Source of the DNA: Turritopsis dohrnii | Taxonomy: Eukaryota > Cnidaria > Hydrozoa > Anthoathecata > Oceaniidae | Length of the DNA stretch: 64,000 nt | Direction: 5' to 3' | Assembly: GCA_027922465.2 (NCBI GenBank) | Contig: BQMF02000055.1 | Span: forward strand, 124,001-188,000 | Shown: positions 47,330 through 59,089 of the stretch, piece by piece | How the letters are laid out: every line of letters begins with the position of its first letter | How positions within the stretch are numbered: the first letter of the stretch is position 1 | Notes under the pieces: model-generated | Databases searched by the model: none | What the model was told of the DNA's origin: nothing | Seen by the model: the letters and a program-made list of their open reading frames with translations, nothing else | Made by a program: the position numbers and the translations under genes

Positions 47330-48084
47330 TGGTTATTGTAAATTTTATCTCCAAGACGTCTTTGGAAAGACCATGAGATATGAAGACCGGTTATGGATAT
47401 AATTGAAAGGCATAGTTTTAATGCACACATTTCATAAACGCTAACCTCTCCAAATAAATTCACCACTGCCATTCTGAAGCCAACGTTACGATATTTCTTA
47501 TGAATCAGCATTTCTTATGAAGTGTCCATTAAACTACTTGCACTACTTCAAATGACTTAACCATCCTCCACAAATCTTGACTGACTAGCTAGGTATCCTC
47601 TATTCGAACTTACTCAATACGCAACACCTTTGATACCAAAACATGGCAGCTGCTAATCTAAAAGAATCAAGCCTGGGTATTAGGTTGTATTAACTTCTGA
47701 TTTGTTTTCAGAGCGGAGAAAAGATATGGGATTCATTGACCCAAACAAAATTTTCATAACACAGTGAAACTATTACTACCTTAGGTGTGTGGACATATCT
47801 TAGTTTATATTGAACAGCGAACTACCGCATAAAATTAATAAAGAAAAGGTATGGAGTGTAAGGCAGGCTTAATCATTTGCTGGCATGGACGAACCGCTTG
47901 ACTAAAATTCCTTTCCCGTTGCCACATGATTAAAGTATGAAGAAAAAATGATATGTAGAACTTTTGCACAATGTCCATTTTTTTTGTTTCTTTTAACAAA
48001 GATTTAGAAATAAATATAAATTCTTCTGAAAATATGCACAATTCAAAATAAGTGCTAGTTCACACGAAACATTTTTGAATTTGA
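47330..48084. other. No gene recognised
   Basis: Sequence downstream of the TBATA-like gene, with no recognised coding or repeat content. Confidence 0.4.
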
Positions 48085-50427
48085 CTATCTGTTGTTGAAA
48101 ACTTGAACCTTTCCACTTCTTGTAGCAAGTTTGCTTCGAATTTCTGAAATAAAAAACGTTTATTATATAGGGGAACAAAGGAAACAACCTCGGATCCAGG
48201 ACTATTCAAAAACGGTACAAACTGGTCTGGGTACGAACATGCACTAATACAGTAAACCCATTTGACTTTCAAAGCGAACTAGCTGACAATTCCAGAATTC
48301 ACAATCCTAGTTGGAAAGCTGTTGCGTGTGAACTATTTCCTCTCCGCGCTAATGACTGCCAAATAGAATTTAACAAATTGTTATTTGTAAACTTTTCCCC
48401 TTTCTAGCCAAACCTTTACTTTGAATGAATTTGTAATTTCAATAGATCTTCATACCTTCAACTTCAGCCTCTTCTTCAGTTACCCTGGGCATCAAGTTGT
48501 CATATAAACTGTTCATGGAACGAACACTAAAAACGAAAGGGACATGTTTCACTGCAATTCGCATTAAACGCTTCCAAATACATGAAATGATTCACTACTA
48601 CAGGTGACCCAAGCAAAGTTAACAAGACGTTTTTTTAACCCAATTTATCATGTGAACTGTGTATGAACAACTCGCCAGTCAAATTTGAAAACCACCGTGA
48701 AAGAGTGCTTTTATAGCAAGTCACACAGTATACACAGCATTACAATGAACATACACTTCATCGCAGTGACTCTGGCCACATAGATGAGTTTTTCAGGTGA
48801 GGAAAGAAGAAGTTTTGTTCGTGACACCAACATGTTCCTTACATTAGCCGTTTGTCATACTGGAAGTTTTACACAAAGTGTTAAAAGATTGAGAATCTAA
48901 CCTTTGTCGACTGACTCTACCCATATTGGTGTAAGGGGTTTCAGTGACTTTCTTGTTTGGCTTGTCCAGTGAATTAGTTCCTTGCTCATTCTTGTATCTG
49001 TGAATGTCTGCTTATAAGCAAGAAAATAAATAAATACATAAGTCAATATTTGATGAATATTTCGAATTTAAAGGTCATAATTCTGAGGAACGTTTATCAA
49101 GATGTTATAATTAATTTGAAAATTTCAAATTTGGATAAGGCAACATTGGTGAAGTTTCACCTTGTAAATCCAGACTGTTTTCGTGGTATAGTATGTTTCG
49201 CTCATAATCGTCTGCCGGCAGATTTGCCCTTAATGAGCTAGCCTCTTTCAGTTGCTGCAAGTGATTCATTCCCTGACGGAAATCGCGATCGGTGGTGGCA
49301 ATAGCGCGAACCATTTCCAACACCACTTCTTTTTCTAGAACATAAGAGACATTCAAAATTTGAACCATGCTGATTGGTCCTTCAGAGATTCGAACAATGC
49401 TGATTGGTTCTCGTCACATATGAATCCATTAAAAGCCTACCATTAGATGGTGCTTGAAGAAACCAATGTTTGATATCGTCAATTGAATTTGTTTGTAAAA
49501 TTTGGGACAGCAAATCAAAGACCTTGAATAAATCACATGACTGTTACAATAAGACGTGATTGGTTGAATATCATCATGTAAAAAGGAAATTAAGCTTACG
49601 TAAGTTTCGTTATCAAGATAGTTTATATTTAAGTCGCTATTGGGTTGCTTTGTGATTTTCTCGTGTGCAGGAGAGCAGGCTTGCCTGATGTAACTCTCCT
49701 CCATTGTGCGCAACACGGATGACGATCGGCTATTCTGGCGAGTTTGTTGGCGGGTTCCTAAGCGAGTGCTAACTCGACTCAAACATCTATCTGACGTACG
49801 ACTGGGAACCGTCTGCTCTCTGTTGACGGGTTGAAAATTCGGCGTTTTGACCGGCAATTTTGCACCATTATTCTCTTGAGAGTAACTTGGATTTTCCACC
49901 TTGACTTTGACTTTCTGGGCGAACTCTTGTAACATTTGCACCCATTCTGGTTGAGTGTTTACTGAAAGAAAACAAGTGGATGTTAGACAAAATGCAAGCT
50001 GATAATCCAACGAATTTGAAGGGGTTAAATTTAGTAAAGTCTGCGAATAATGTAAATTGTGTTAAGAAAACTCGTTGACTCGACTAAGAATCCAACAGAT
50101 GTACTTACCTATGCCAATACCCGGTACAAATTTCTCGGATTTCGATGGTATTCGTAACGGTTTTCCTAAACAATCTTTGTAGTACGGGTTCGGTCTCTTT
50201 GGATTATTTTCGTTGTAACCCGAATCCAAGACTGTGCAAACCGGATAGTCTAGTAAACCTTTGATGTGTCGTACTTTCGATGGATGTGGAGCGTTTCGAA
50301 CGAAAAACGGATTCTTACTTAGTCGGGCGGGTAAACTTTGACAGGTTGACGGTCTCTTGTCGGTTTCCCAAGCATACCGACTTGTGAGTGGGAGGTTATT
50401 GTTGAAACCACTCGAACTTAACGCCAT
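48085..50427 (-). CDS. TBATA: TBATA/SPATIAL-like protein
   Basis: Six exons on the minus strand: 50427-50109, 49961-49600, 49334-49161, 49007-48902, 48526-48456, 48143-48085 (TAG), about 363 residues. Exon 1 encodes FFVRNAPHPSKVRHIKGLLD then YPVCTV. I recognise the F-x-x-R..PHP..V.HI..L...PVC.V signature of TBATA (thymus, brain and testes associated, also Spatial). Exon 2 opens EWVQMLQEFAQKVKV, like the conserved amphipathic helix, followed by a Ser/Arg-rich stretch. Exon 3 has VVLEMVRAIATTDRDF. All junctions agree in phase except exon 2 to 3, where one base is lacking (see findings). No signal peptide or TM, so intracellular. Mammalian TBATA is linked to microtubules, spermatids and neddylation control; the role here is inferred only. 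A MITE lies in the fourth intron. Confidence 0.68.
48674..48779. mobile_element. Degenerate CCCAG-palindrome MITE in a TBATA-like intron
   Basis: GCCAGTCAAATTTGAAAACC, AGAGTGCTTTTATAG and CACTTCATCGCAGTGACTCT occur in the family order; the ends have decayed. Confidence 0.6.
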
Positions 50428-51203
50428 TTTAATGTACTAAATACATAAAAAAATATCGTGATGGGTTTTACATTAGCAGAACATTTGTGAATGTATCCTT
50501 GACTCTGATTTCGATTTTGACATTCGCTTTTCATAAGTTGGTCAAAAAAATGAAATTTAGTCTTTTAGTCTGGACAAAATTGTTAGTGTATAACATTTTT
50601 CTATAAAAAAAGGATATTGACTTGAAAAATATATTAACTGGAAACTACTGAGTTTTTTTATGTTAGTGTTCTGAATGGTCAACAGTTTTAGACTGTATTC
50701 AAACAAATTTTACGAATTATTTATCTAATGATTGCACCAACATTTGAATTTCGAAATTCAGACTGTCAGTTCAATACAATACAATACAATACAACAGCTT
50801 CTCATCATGCAGATAGAAAACTATTCACAAGTAGTCTTTATGTAAATAACGCCCAACATTGAACAAGTAACGCCCAACTTTGAACAAGAACGCCCATTTT
50901 TTTGAGCGAGTAACTAATGCTGCAGATACGTGAGAGATGCTATAAAGGACTAACATAGAACCGCCCCGACAGTCTGGTAACTACTCTTGAGTAAAACTAT
51001 TTTCCTATTCTGCGTTCTGCTTTACGTTGCTAAGTATTTTGAGATATTCAAATCTCGCTACTTTGGCTGCCATCTTTGTTCCGCACATCCCGTTGCTATG
51101 CCGTCTGTTTTATCCAATCGCTCATTAAATATTTGCCCCATCGTGATCGTAGTTTACAAAGAATTGAAACAAAACGAAGCTTGTATGTTTTACAGGAAAT
51201 TGT
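50428..51203. other. Upstream region of the TBATA-like gene
   Basis: No gene recognised. Holds an (ACAAT)n microsatellite at 50,772-50,795 and three AACGCCCA-type direct repeats at 50,848-50,896. Confidence 0.5.
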
Positions 51204-51304
51204 TATGATCATTGCGGTGAAGAGCATTCTTATTGAAATAGAATCTATATTTCTATAGAAATCCACTCCTTCGCAGAGATTTTTCATCAAATGTGCCCGC
51301 TGGG
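51204..51304. mobile_element. CCCAG-palindrome MITE
   Basis: GCGGTGAAGAGCATTCTTAT, ATTTCTATAGAAATCCACTC and the right end GTGCCCGCTGGG. The left end is worn. Confidence 0.7.
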
Positions 51305-51561
51305 TTGTGAAGAAAAATCGGAACATCGAATATTAGTCTTGTGCCCAAAAAATTCAAACATAAACATTCATGTGACTGTTTACAATTCATTTAGTTTTTA
51401 ATTTCAATTTTATTTTTCTAATATATTTTCAAAATTAGAATGGTTTCTTAACTGAGCAGTTGAATACTATAACTGAACACAAACCCACAGATGATCCACT
51501 AAAAATATCAAATAGACAAAACAATACTACAAGAAGAAGTTCGATGTGTCCTTCTTTACAT

Positions 51562-51981
51562 AAGGGACTTAACGAAACTATGACGGCAACGCAGACGGTG
51601 ACGTATAAGTGATGACGTGTATTTATATACAAGGATTCTCAAAGCAATAGTAGTTTTACACTTGGGTTTAGGAGTTGGTTGTAGCGTTTATGAAGTACGT
51701 TTCTTGAACTTAGAGAGACAGAATCATGAAGGAACCAAGAAAAATCCATTCAGAATACTGACACTCCCACAACTTCGTTTTGATGACGACCTCAAAATAC
51801 TAATTTTAACGTTGTGGGTAGAACACGCAAATCTGATAATAAAGATATTAGTTAAACTTAAAACATTTCCCAGATATATAGCATGAAATAGACTTCAAAA
51901 TCACACCTATGAAGTAAAGTGAACCATTTGTATGTCTCACGTCGTCGTCATCGTTACCGTCGTAGTTTTGTAATGTTCCTA
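51562..51981. mobile_element. Putative TIR element
   Basis: Left AACGAAACTATGACGGCAAC; right (reversed) ACAAAACTACGACGGTAACG then GACGACGACG. These are imperfect inverted repeats about 420 bp apart, with no coding capacity between. No target duplication was defined. Confidence 0.5.
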
Positions 51982-52661
51982 TCAACAAAATCTGGTGGCC
52001 ACAGACTCAGTCAAGATACGTAGAGGAGTCCAACATTACGATATTTCCTTTGAGTTCTTCAGATTTTCCTTCAGTGTCGACTAGGTTACTTGCACGTTTT
52101 AAATAACTAAACACACTCTTTCACAAATTTTGACTGAACTCTAGCTGCGTTTCTGGTAACTGTATGACAATATCAACTCACCCCTTTCAATCTGTGTCAA
52201 GATTTTTTTCTTCAACCAAAAAAAAACATCAAAAGTTAGTATCTTTAAAACTTTGAATAATTTCACGTTTGCTTAAAAAATAAAATCTCTTATAAAATCT
52301 CTCTTAGTCGGCCATGTTTGTAAAATGTAACAACTTACGTTGCTATAGCAGCCAAAAGCATGACAATACATTCTATTGATACTTTTAAAATGTTTATTCT
52401 TTTGGAATAATGAACATAGGTGGGAAATCAATTAAATGTTCATTTTTATGAAATAATTCCTAATCGACTCGGGAGTCCTTTTCACATACAAAGCTGATTC
52501 GTCTCAACTGAATTCTGATTTATTTGTTAAATAAAAATATTTTTATATTCTTTTCCATAAGGAGAGATCAATCATCTTTCTCGCAGCTTAGCATCAGTTA
52601 CATAAACACAAAGGTGAGTGCAGCACAGACAAAATATTCTGTTAATGCAGCCTTGGGGGCT

Positions 52662-53060
52662 GATCATATGGAGTTTTTTATACCGGCAGGGCGTGATGAA
52701 AATCGTCCCGGGCAGTTTTTAGGATTGCGATCATATGAAATTTTTTCCCCTTCTTGCAGGGATGGAAATCATCCTACGGGATTGTTTTTATGTTATTGTT
52801 TACATAAAAATTGTAATTAATGCGCACGCGTGAAATATTGTCCCGTCTCGGCAAGGCGGGATAGTAGTGATGCAAAAAAACTACCTTGCTTAAGCGGGAT
52901 CTCGGCAAAAATAAAAGAGATCCTGCTTAACCGGGACAGGGTGATTTTTTTAATTTTCCATATGATCAGAAAAAAAAATCTAGTGAGAATTGCATAAAAG
53001 CTAGGATCTCGTCAAAACGTCTCGTCTAGCCCTGCCGGGATGAAAAGCTTCATATATGAA
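52662..53060. mobile_element. Putative palindromic MITE
   Basis: Left GATCATATGGAGTTTTTTAT then ACCGGCAGGGC; the right end (reversed) reads TTCATATATGAAGCTTTTCA then TCCCGGCAGGGC. Inner copies of GATCATATG and CGGGA motifs add symmetry. Boundaries approximate. Confidence 0.5.
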
Positions 53061-53724
53061 CAGAATGCTTAGAATGCTCGAGAATCTTCCAACCTCGAAC
53101 CTAGGCCTTTTTGCTATACGGATGGCGGCCATCCAATGATGGGAACTTGATCCGTTTCTGTTCAAATAAAACTTTTGAGGAACAATAGAACCTGAAGACG
53201 GCTCTCAATAATGAAATACTTGGTATTTAAAGATCAATATTAATCCATCCATATCAATCTATCTAAGCCCTGCCTTATTTTTGCAAATACAACACTCAGC
53301 AACAATCGTCATTGTTTGTTTTTGTCCTTCAACAACGTTTCAAAAATAATTTTCAACAATCAACAAAATTACGCATCGCGTGTAAAGCATTGTCAGTTTT
53401 CGCCATAAATTGTTACTTATTTGGTCATAATAATAAGAAAAGACATCATGGAAATTTAATCTTTTGTTTTTTTCGCAATATTTCAAAAGCTTATTGACGC
53501 TTTCTTCTTCAGGCATTGAATGTAAACTTGGTTATAAATAAATGTTGTCCTAGATGATTACGTTGCGTAAAACAAATTTAAAATATACATAAAAAAAGAC
53601 ATTCTGCCATCATGAACACTTGCGAATTTCAAACTAGCGAACAGCGCATGCTCACAATAAACGCCGCCTAGCCAACAGATGTAAGCGATCAAGTTTAGCT
53701 TCGTTTCTACACATTCTATTATTT

Positions 53725-53899
53725 TATAGTAAACTCTCTCTAATTCGATCATCGAAGGGACTGACAAAAACGTTCGATTTATAGAAAGTTCGAATTAGGG
53801 AGGTTCATTCACGAAGAAATGATAGGTGAAGGAACCATAAAATTCGTTCGAATTAGAGAAAGTTCGAATTATGAAGGTTCGAATTATAGAGAGTCAAAA
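53725..53899. mobile_element. pogo/Tigger-like MITE
   Basis: Left GTAAACTCTCTCTAATTCGA, and inverted matches TTCGAATTATAGAGAG at the right, with several internal GTTCGAATTA units. This style of TIR is typical of pogo-type elements. The outermost right base pairs are lost. Confidence 0.6.
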
Positions 53900-54179
53900 T
53901 GTCATTAGTATTCAACTTGAAAACCAGGTAAAGATTGCGCTGTCACGTGACTGATGACTAGAAGGAAGCAAGCGACGTTGTAATAGAATGTCGGTGTTAT
54001 TCTAGATAAGGAGTGGATTATCGAATAAGTGAGACTGCTATGTGGTGGGATAGGATATCTCTCTATGTATTTAGTAAGTAAACAACTGGGTGTTCATGCG
54101 TAACGATTGGTTCTTCTGACCGCTAACTTGCGACTAGTAGTTGACTTAACGCCAGAGATAAGTATAGCATTGCTCTAAC

Positions 54180-54345
54180 TTGCCCGAGAAGACCAGCGTA
54201 CAGTAAGCCGATGGCTCCTAATTGGCTGATACGCTGCTTTTAAAGCGCACCAGAGTGGAGCATCGAGATACATGACCGAACTAGAACACGAGTCGCAGCG
54301 ATCGCACTCAAAGGTACTAACCACTACACCATCGCTGCACAATAA
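54180..54345 (-). mobile_element. tRNA-derived SINE, third type (fragment)
   Basis: On the minus strand the head reads CAGCGATGGTGTAGTGGTTA, a clear A-box region, followed by GTGTTCTAGTTCGGTC, a degraded B box. The body after it is short and no tail was recognised. Confidence 0.55.
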
Positions 54346-54533
54346 TTCTCCGCATTTACCTGAAACGCAAATATTTTGTCAAACTATCAAACCCCAACCT
54401 CGGTTTGATGCAATGCTCTGTTGCATTTAATTACTTGATGAAAACGTTTGGCGAAATTGGTATGGGAAAAAATTGTTTTATTACCACCAAATTAAAAAAA
54501 TAAAATTGGACTTTCATTAACTTAAATAAAAAC

Positions 54534-54593
54534 AAATGAACGACGATTTTGATTGGATGGAATAAATGAACGACGATTTTGATTGGATGGAAT
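54534..54593. repeat. 30-bp perfect tandem duplication
   Basis: AAATGAACGACGATTTTGAT...GGAAT occurs twice in direct tandem, with no difference between copies. Confidence 0.9.
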
Positions 54594-55436
54594 ATCATTT
54601 GCATTTTCTATAACAAAACACAATGCTTCATTAGAAAAATATTAGTTAACTGCCTACAAACGCGCATGCGTAGAAGGACATCTGATACCGCTGTACAATA
54701 TATACAATTCCTGGACATATCATCCAAATTTCTATGGAAGTTAATTAGCATAACAAAAGAAAATCATAAAATTAAAAACTGATTGGCTGAATTTTTTGCG
54801 AAAAATCATAATTAAAAATTTTTTAGAAAGACCAGATCCTTTCGTTATCTTTATATTTAGCGTAGGTGGTCTGGAACTATAGTACCAAATCGCGCATGTG
54901 CCGGTAAACAGAATAAGAAAAAGGTTTAGACCATTGCACTTATGAACTATACATGTACAATATCGGAGAATTTGTAAAAATAGTAGAAAACTGGAAGCTG
55001 TTATTTACATCATCAAAAGAAAGTGAAAAAGACTAAAAAAATAACCCTAAATGCAGTACGACAACTAAACGTCACGTCACCTCGTGTCACGTCACGTCAT
55101 ATTATGTCACGTCGGACAGTAGATGGTGACAACAAAGACAAAAATAATAACAAACAACCGTCTGTGTTCTCACTCCACTCAACATTTTAAAAGTGTTACC
55201 ACCAAGCATTGTGAGGCCATGCATATTACAGCTTTTCACCACAATGAAATAATGATTTGGTTAATACGCGAGTGTTAACGTACATTCCCCTGTCGCACCA
55301 TGATCTAACTTTTTTGACCGCCTTCTCATTGGAGCACCTTTAACACAGCAACACCGGCAATAACAAACGGCACCGTCAGTAACCATGACAATGTCGTCTT
55401 CCCTATTGTTAAGCTTTTGCTCTATTTTTTATTCCT
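54594..55436. other. 3' flank of the ephrin gene
   Basis: No gene recognised. GTCAC-rich direct repeats lie at 55,070-55,115. Confidence 0.4.
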
Positions 55437-58400
55437 TTACTCGTTGACTTTTACGACGGAATATCTTTCGCTGGAGCATCCGGAGCTTGTACTCAACAAT
55501 CTCTTAAATTCGGTTGAATTTCGGTATTCCGGGTTTTCTTCACTGAAATACTTACGATTGGCTTCTCTGCGCAGTGTTTCCACAGGATCGACATGTTCTG
55601 CGACGGTGAAAACCTCCTGGTTATTTTTAGCAGATTCTTCTTTCCTGCGAACAAGAAATTTAAACATTTTATAAGTGCGCATTCAACACTTAAAAATTCC
55701 GATAAAAGCAGTCAACAGTCATGCTGAAGTTTCGAATCACAACAAAGCACATTTGTTGAAAAATCTCTGCAAAGGAGTGCATATAGAAATATACACACAA
55801 AAATGCTCTTCGTCGCAGGGACTTTGACCCACTGAGAAGGCGGCTAAAACCCTTCCTACGTATAAAAAATTCCGACATAACAAAGACTGATCGTCTTGTT
55901 ATCCCGTTGATTCCTTAAAACATTTCTTCAAATTTCTACCTGACACTTTTCTGACGTCATAAACTGGGATCGATGAGGTAAAACAACGAAAAGTTTCAGA
56001 TTTGGGTCAAAAACGAAAGCCTGTCGCTTCTTTAGATTGCACAGTGTGAACAAAGCTTTAAGGGTTCTTTAATAATTTTTTTTTTTTTGAAATCTTTAAC
56101 AACGTCTTTTACGAACGCAATCCTCATAAATACATAAAAGATATCAAATTATTATCTAACTACATATTAATCAAAATTTAAATCTGGACAAATTCGCCAA
56201 TGAAATAAGCAGAAAACATTGAAATAAACAAACACATGTCCCAAAGTAGTGAAAAATCATTCAGAAACTCTCAATCGCAAACATGATACAGATGACTCTT
56301 GTTCATGTCAGAATGACGCTACTGGTGGGTGGGACCCCTTAACTGTCCTTTCTATTTCGCTCAAACATTCCACAAAACTAAAATCACCGACAAGATCGCT
56401 AGCTGGCTTAAAAAGTAAGCTTCAACGCGTGCGTATATTATTCTAACATGCTGTGCCTATTGACGTCACGGATATATATACTTAAGATTACTGGGGCTGT
56501 ATTTGTTATTATTACAAAGCTATGTTAAATTACGGTTTAAACATAATATTCAAACAAAACGACTGAACTAAAATAGTTTACTTACTCATCCAGTTTTTTT
56601 TAACGGTTACAAGTTAATGGGTTGTTTAGTAACTAAGGCACTAGATAGTTGCATCTCATTATAGTTCTTGTTGTCATAGCGAGATGACCTTAAAACAGAT
56701 ATAAAACGTGTTACAAGACTAAAACAGTTCCGTGTTACGTTAATATATATAACATTACGTATATTATCCATATAGTATATATTATGAAAACACTGAAGCT
56801 CTTCGAACCTCAGTAAATATTTTCTATAATAGCGGCAATAGACCTTTCCCGAATTTCTGTTTAAACGATGCATTGTGGCCGAGTTGTCGTGTCTAACCTC
56901 GCTTTGAATATTCAAACTGTTTCTAATTATCGGAATGGGAATTGAGAATAATAGAGACTAATATTAAGTTATAAAGTCATGAAGTCAGTGGAACAATGAA
57001 TCGCATTAAAAACGAGGTTAGATATGAAACTCAGTCACAGTTCAGAGTTTAAACTGAAATTCGGGAAACATCTATTTGACGTACGCGGTCAAAGTTTATT
57101 TAACACCTAAGTAACGAACGGTATCATTCTTAAAGTGAGCGGCTGGGATATGACAGAGTGAACCACACTTAAATTCTGTGGGATATAATGAGGAGTTACC
57201 ACAACATTTGCTGTTGTTTTTTAATCGAGGATAAAAGACACGGATAAGGAATGATGCGTCGTTTTAATTCCGATAATAGGACATGCATGCTGCAATGGTT
57301 AATCCCCAACAAGTGGACGCCGAAAAAAAAAATTGTAAACCTTCACTTACTTTTTTTGGAAATACTTTTGAGCGGTTATAGCGACACAAGCGCCGAGAAG
57401 CAGTCCGCATACAATCCCTCCAATTATTCCATAAACGAGAGTGGCGCTATCATGACCAGAATCTAAAGAAAAACAAAATGATACTGATATCAGCTGTCAT
57501 TGAAACAATTCTCGATAAAAACAGGCGAATTTATTTTGAATCATATTTTGAATTCCTTTGAAAACCATCATTGATAAATCAAAAGTTCATGTGACAATAT
57601 CTTGAATATAACTACTGTTGAAATTTCATAAGTTACATCACAAATTCCAAGGTATAGTTTTCAACCTGACTCATTGATGATATATGTATTCCAATTGGTA
57701 AAATTGTCAAAAAGTCACTGCATGGAAGAGCATTTTCATTGAAATGGGCAAATTCGTTGAAACATCTATGCGAAGGAGTAAATTTCTATGGAAATATACT
57801 CATTATTTCAATAGAAATGCTCTTCATCGCAGTGAGTTTTGTAACGATTTTGCCCACTGGGTGTGTACACACTGGAGAAGACATGCTTCATTACCTCCAT
57901 CTGGCTCTTCTGTTTTCCGAGGAGCAGCGTCCGGAAGAGGAGCCACTACCTGAACAGTTTTGTCTGGAATGATGACTTTAGGTGCCGGTGTTGTTGTTGT
58001 AGTCGTTTCTTCTGGTTTGATTGGATTAGAACATTTGGGTGCTTCATTGTAACAATTTTGACCATCATCTAGATACGTGAAGGAGTTATTGTTGTATAGA
58101 AGGTACTGAAAGTCGGTGCAGTATAAATATTAGCAAATATTAGCATAGATTGCAATGAAAAACGTAAACACGACAATTACAGTAATAAGTATAAATTTCC
58201 ATCGAAAACAAAACTAAACTGAGCACTTACTGCAAATTGTTATAGCAAGTCTCATGTTATGTGTTTTGCAACGACCACCCTTGAATCGGTTCAAACCACT
58301 TTCAGTTCCATTTGATGTTGCTAGAAAATATCGAAACAAAAACTATAATTCATCAATTAGAGGCATAAAATCTAACTGCTAATTTGAGACCATCAAAATA

Positions 58401-59089
58401 TCTTTGGGTAAACCTTGCTTAATTTGGTTGGGTAGGTTTGGCCAATGAGTATGAGGTCATGTAAAAGACTCCATTTTTGTAAGATTTTCAACAAAAGGCT
58501 CTCAAATAGACAAGATAAACACATTTGTAGTGTTCCGCATCTTGCTGAAGACCAAATAGATTAGAATTGAATATAACAAAACACTGCTCAACGCCATCCT
58601 GAATAGGTTAGAGAATTTCAGCCTAGGGGCTTCTTACATAGATCAGAAGATAACCAAAAAGAAACTTCAAAGTTTCAAAGAAAACAAACAAAAACATTAT
58701 CAAAAAATCTAATCTTGGATTAATTACATTGCAAAGAATTTGAACGGAACTTACCTATGAAATAATAAGTTTGGCCAGGTTTAAAAGAAATTCGATCACT
58801 AGGACCAAACGCAGAAAAATAAATTCTCTTGTATTTGACAGTCAGTGGATTTTTTGGTGAATCACATGCAAGGAACTTTTTCGTTGTATCTGTTAATTTG
58901 TTTACTCTGCAGTTTTCAAATTCTTCTTTACTGACTATGTACATGTTCTCATACAGCATGTTCTTACTGATAGCATTTTGCAGGACAGAACTGGTCAGGA
59001 CAATTGACGGACATATGAAATATAGTTCAGATGACAGATCGACAAATATGCGTGCATATTCATCATTACAGTCTGCTTTATTTTCAAAT
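55437..59089 (-). CDS. Transmembrane (B-type-like) ephrin; signal-peptide exon missing from model
   Basis: Five in-phase exons on the minus strand: 59089-58755, 58320-58231, 58068-57895, 57462-57351, 55644-55437. The first two encode the Eph-receptor-binding domain: ELYFICPS, NMYIVSKEEFENC, KKFLACDSPKNP, FKPGQTYYFI, TSNGTESGLNRFKGGRC. The four cysteines (ICP, ENC, LAC, GRC) match the ephrin disulfide pattern. A Thr/Pro-rich stalk follows (KPEETTTTTTPAPK). The TM helix is VYGIIGGIVCGLLLGACVAI, and the cytoplasmic tail of about 70 residues has several Tyr (RKYFSEENPEYRN). It ends SVVKVNE, lacking the YYKV PDZ-binding end of vertebrate ephrin-B. Ephrins are contact-dependent ligands of Eph kinases. 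The upstream exon, ending in phase 2, was not securely found. Two MITEs sit in its introns. Confidence 0.86.
55746..55845. mobile_element. CCCAG-palindrome MITE in the last ephrin intron
   Basis: AAAAATCTCTGCAAAGGAGT, ATATAGAAATATACACAC and GCTCTTCGTCGCAGGGACTT are the family core; the right end CACTGAG is worn. Confidence 0.7.
57691..57861. mobile_element. Long CCCAG-palindrome MITE beside an ephrin splice donor
   Basis: CCAATTGGTAAAATTGTCAA at the left and GATTTTGCCCACTGGG at the right. It is 171 bp because the core is partly repeated in both orientations. The right end is 28 bp from the donor at 57,889-57,894. Confidence 0.8.
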
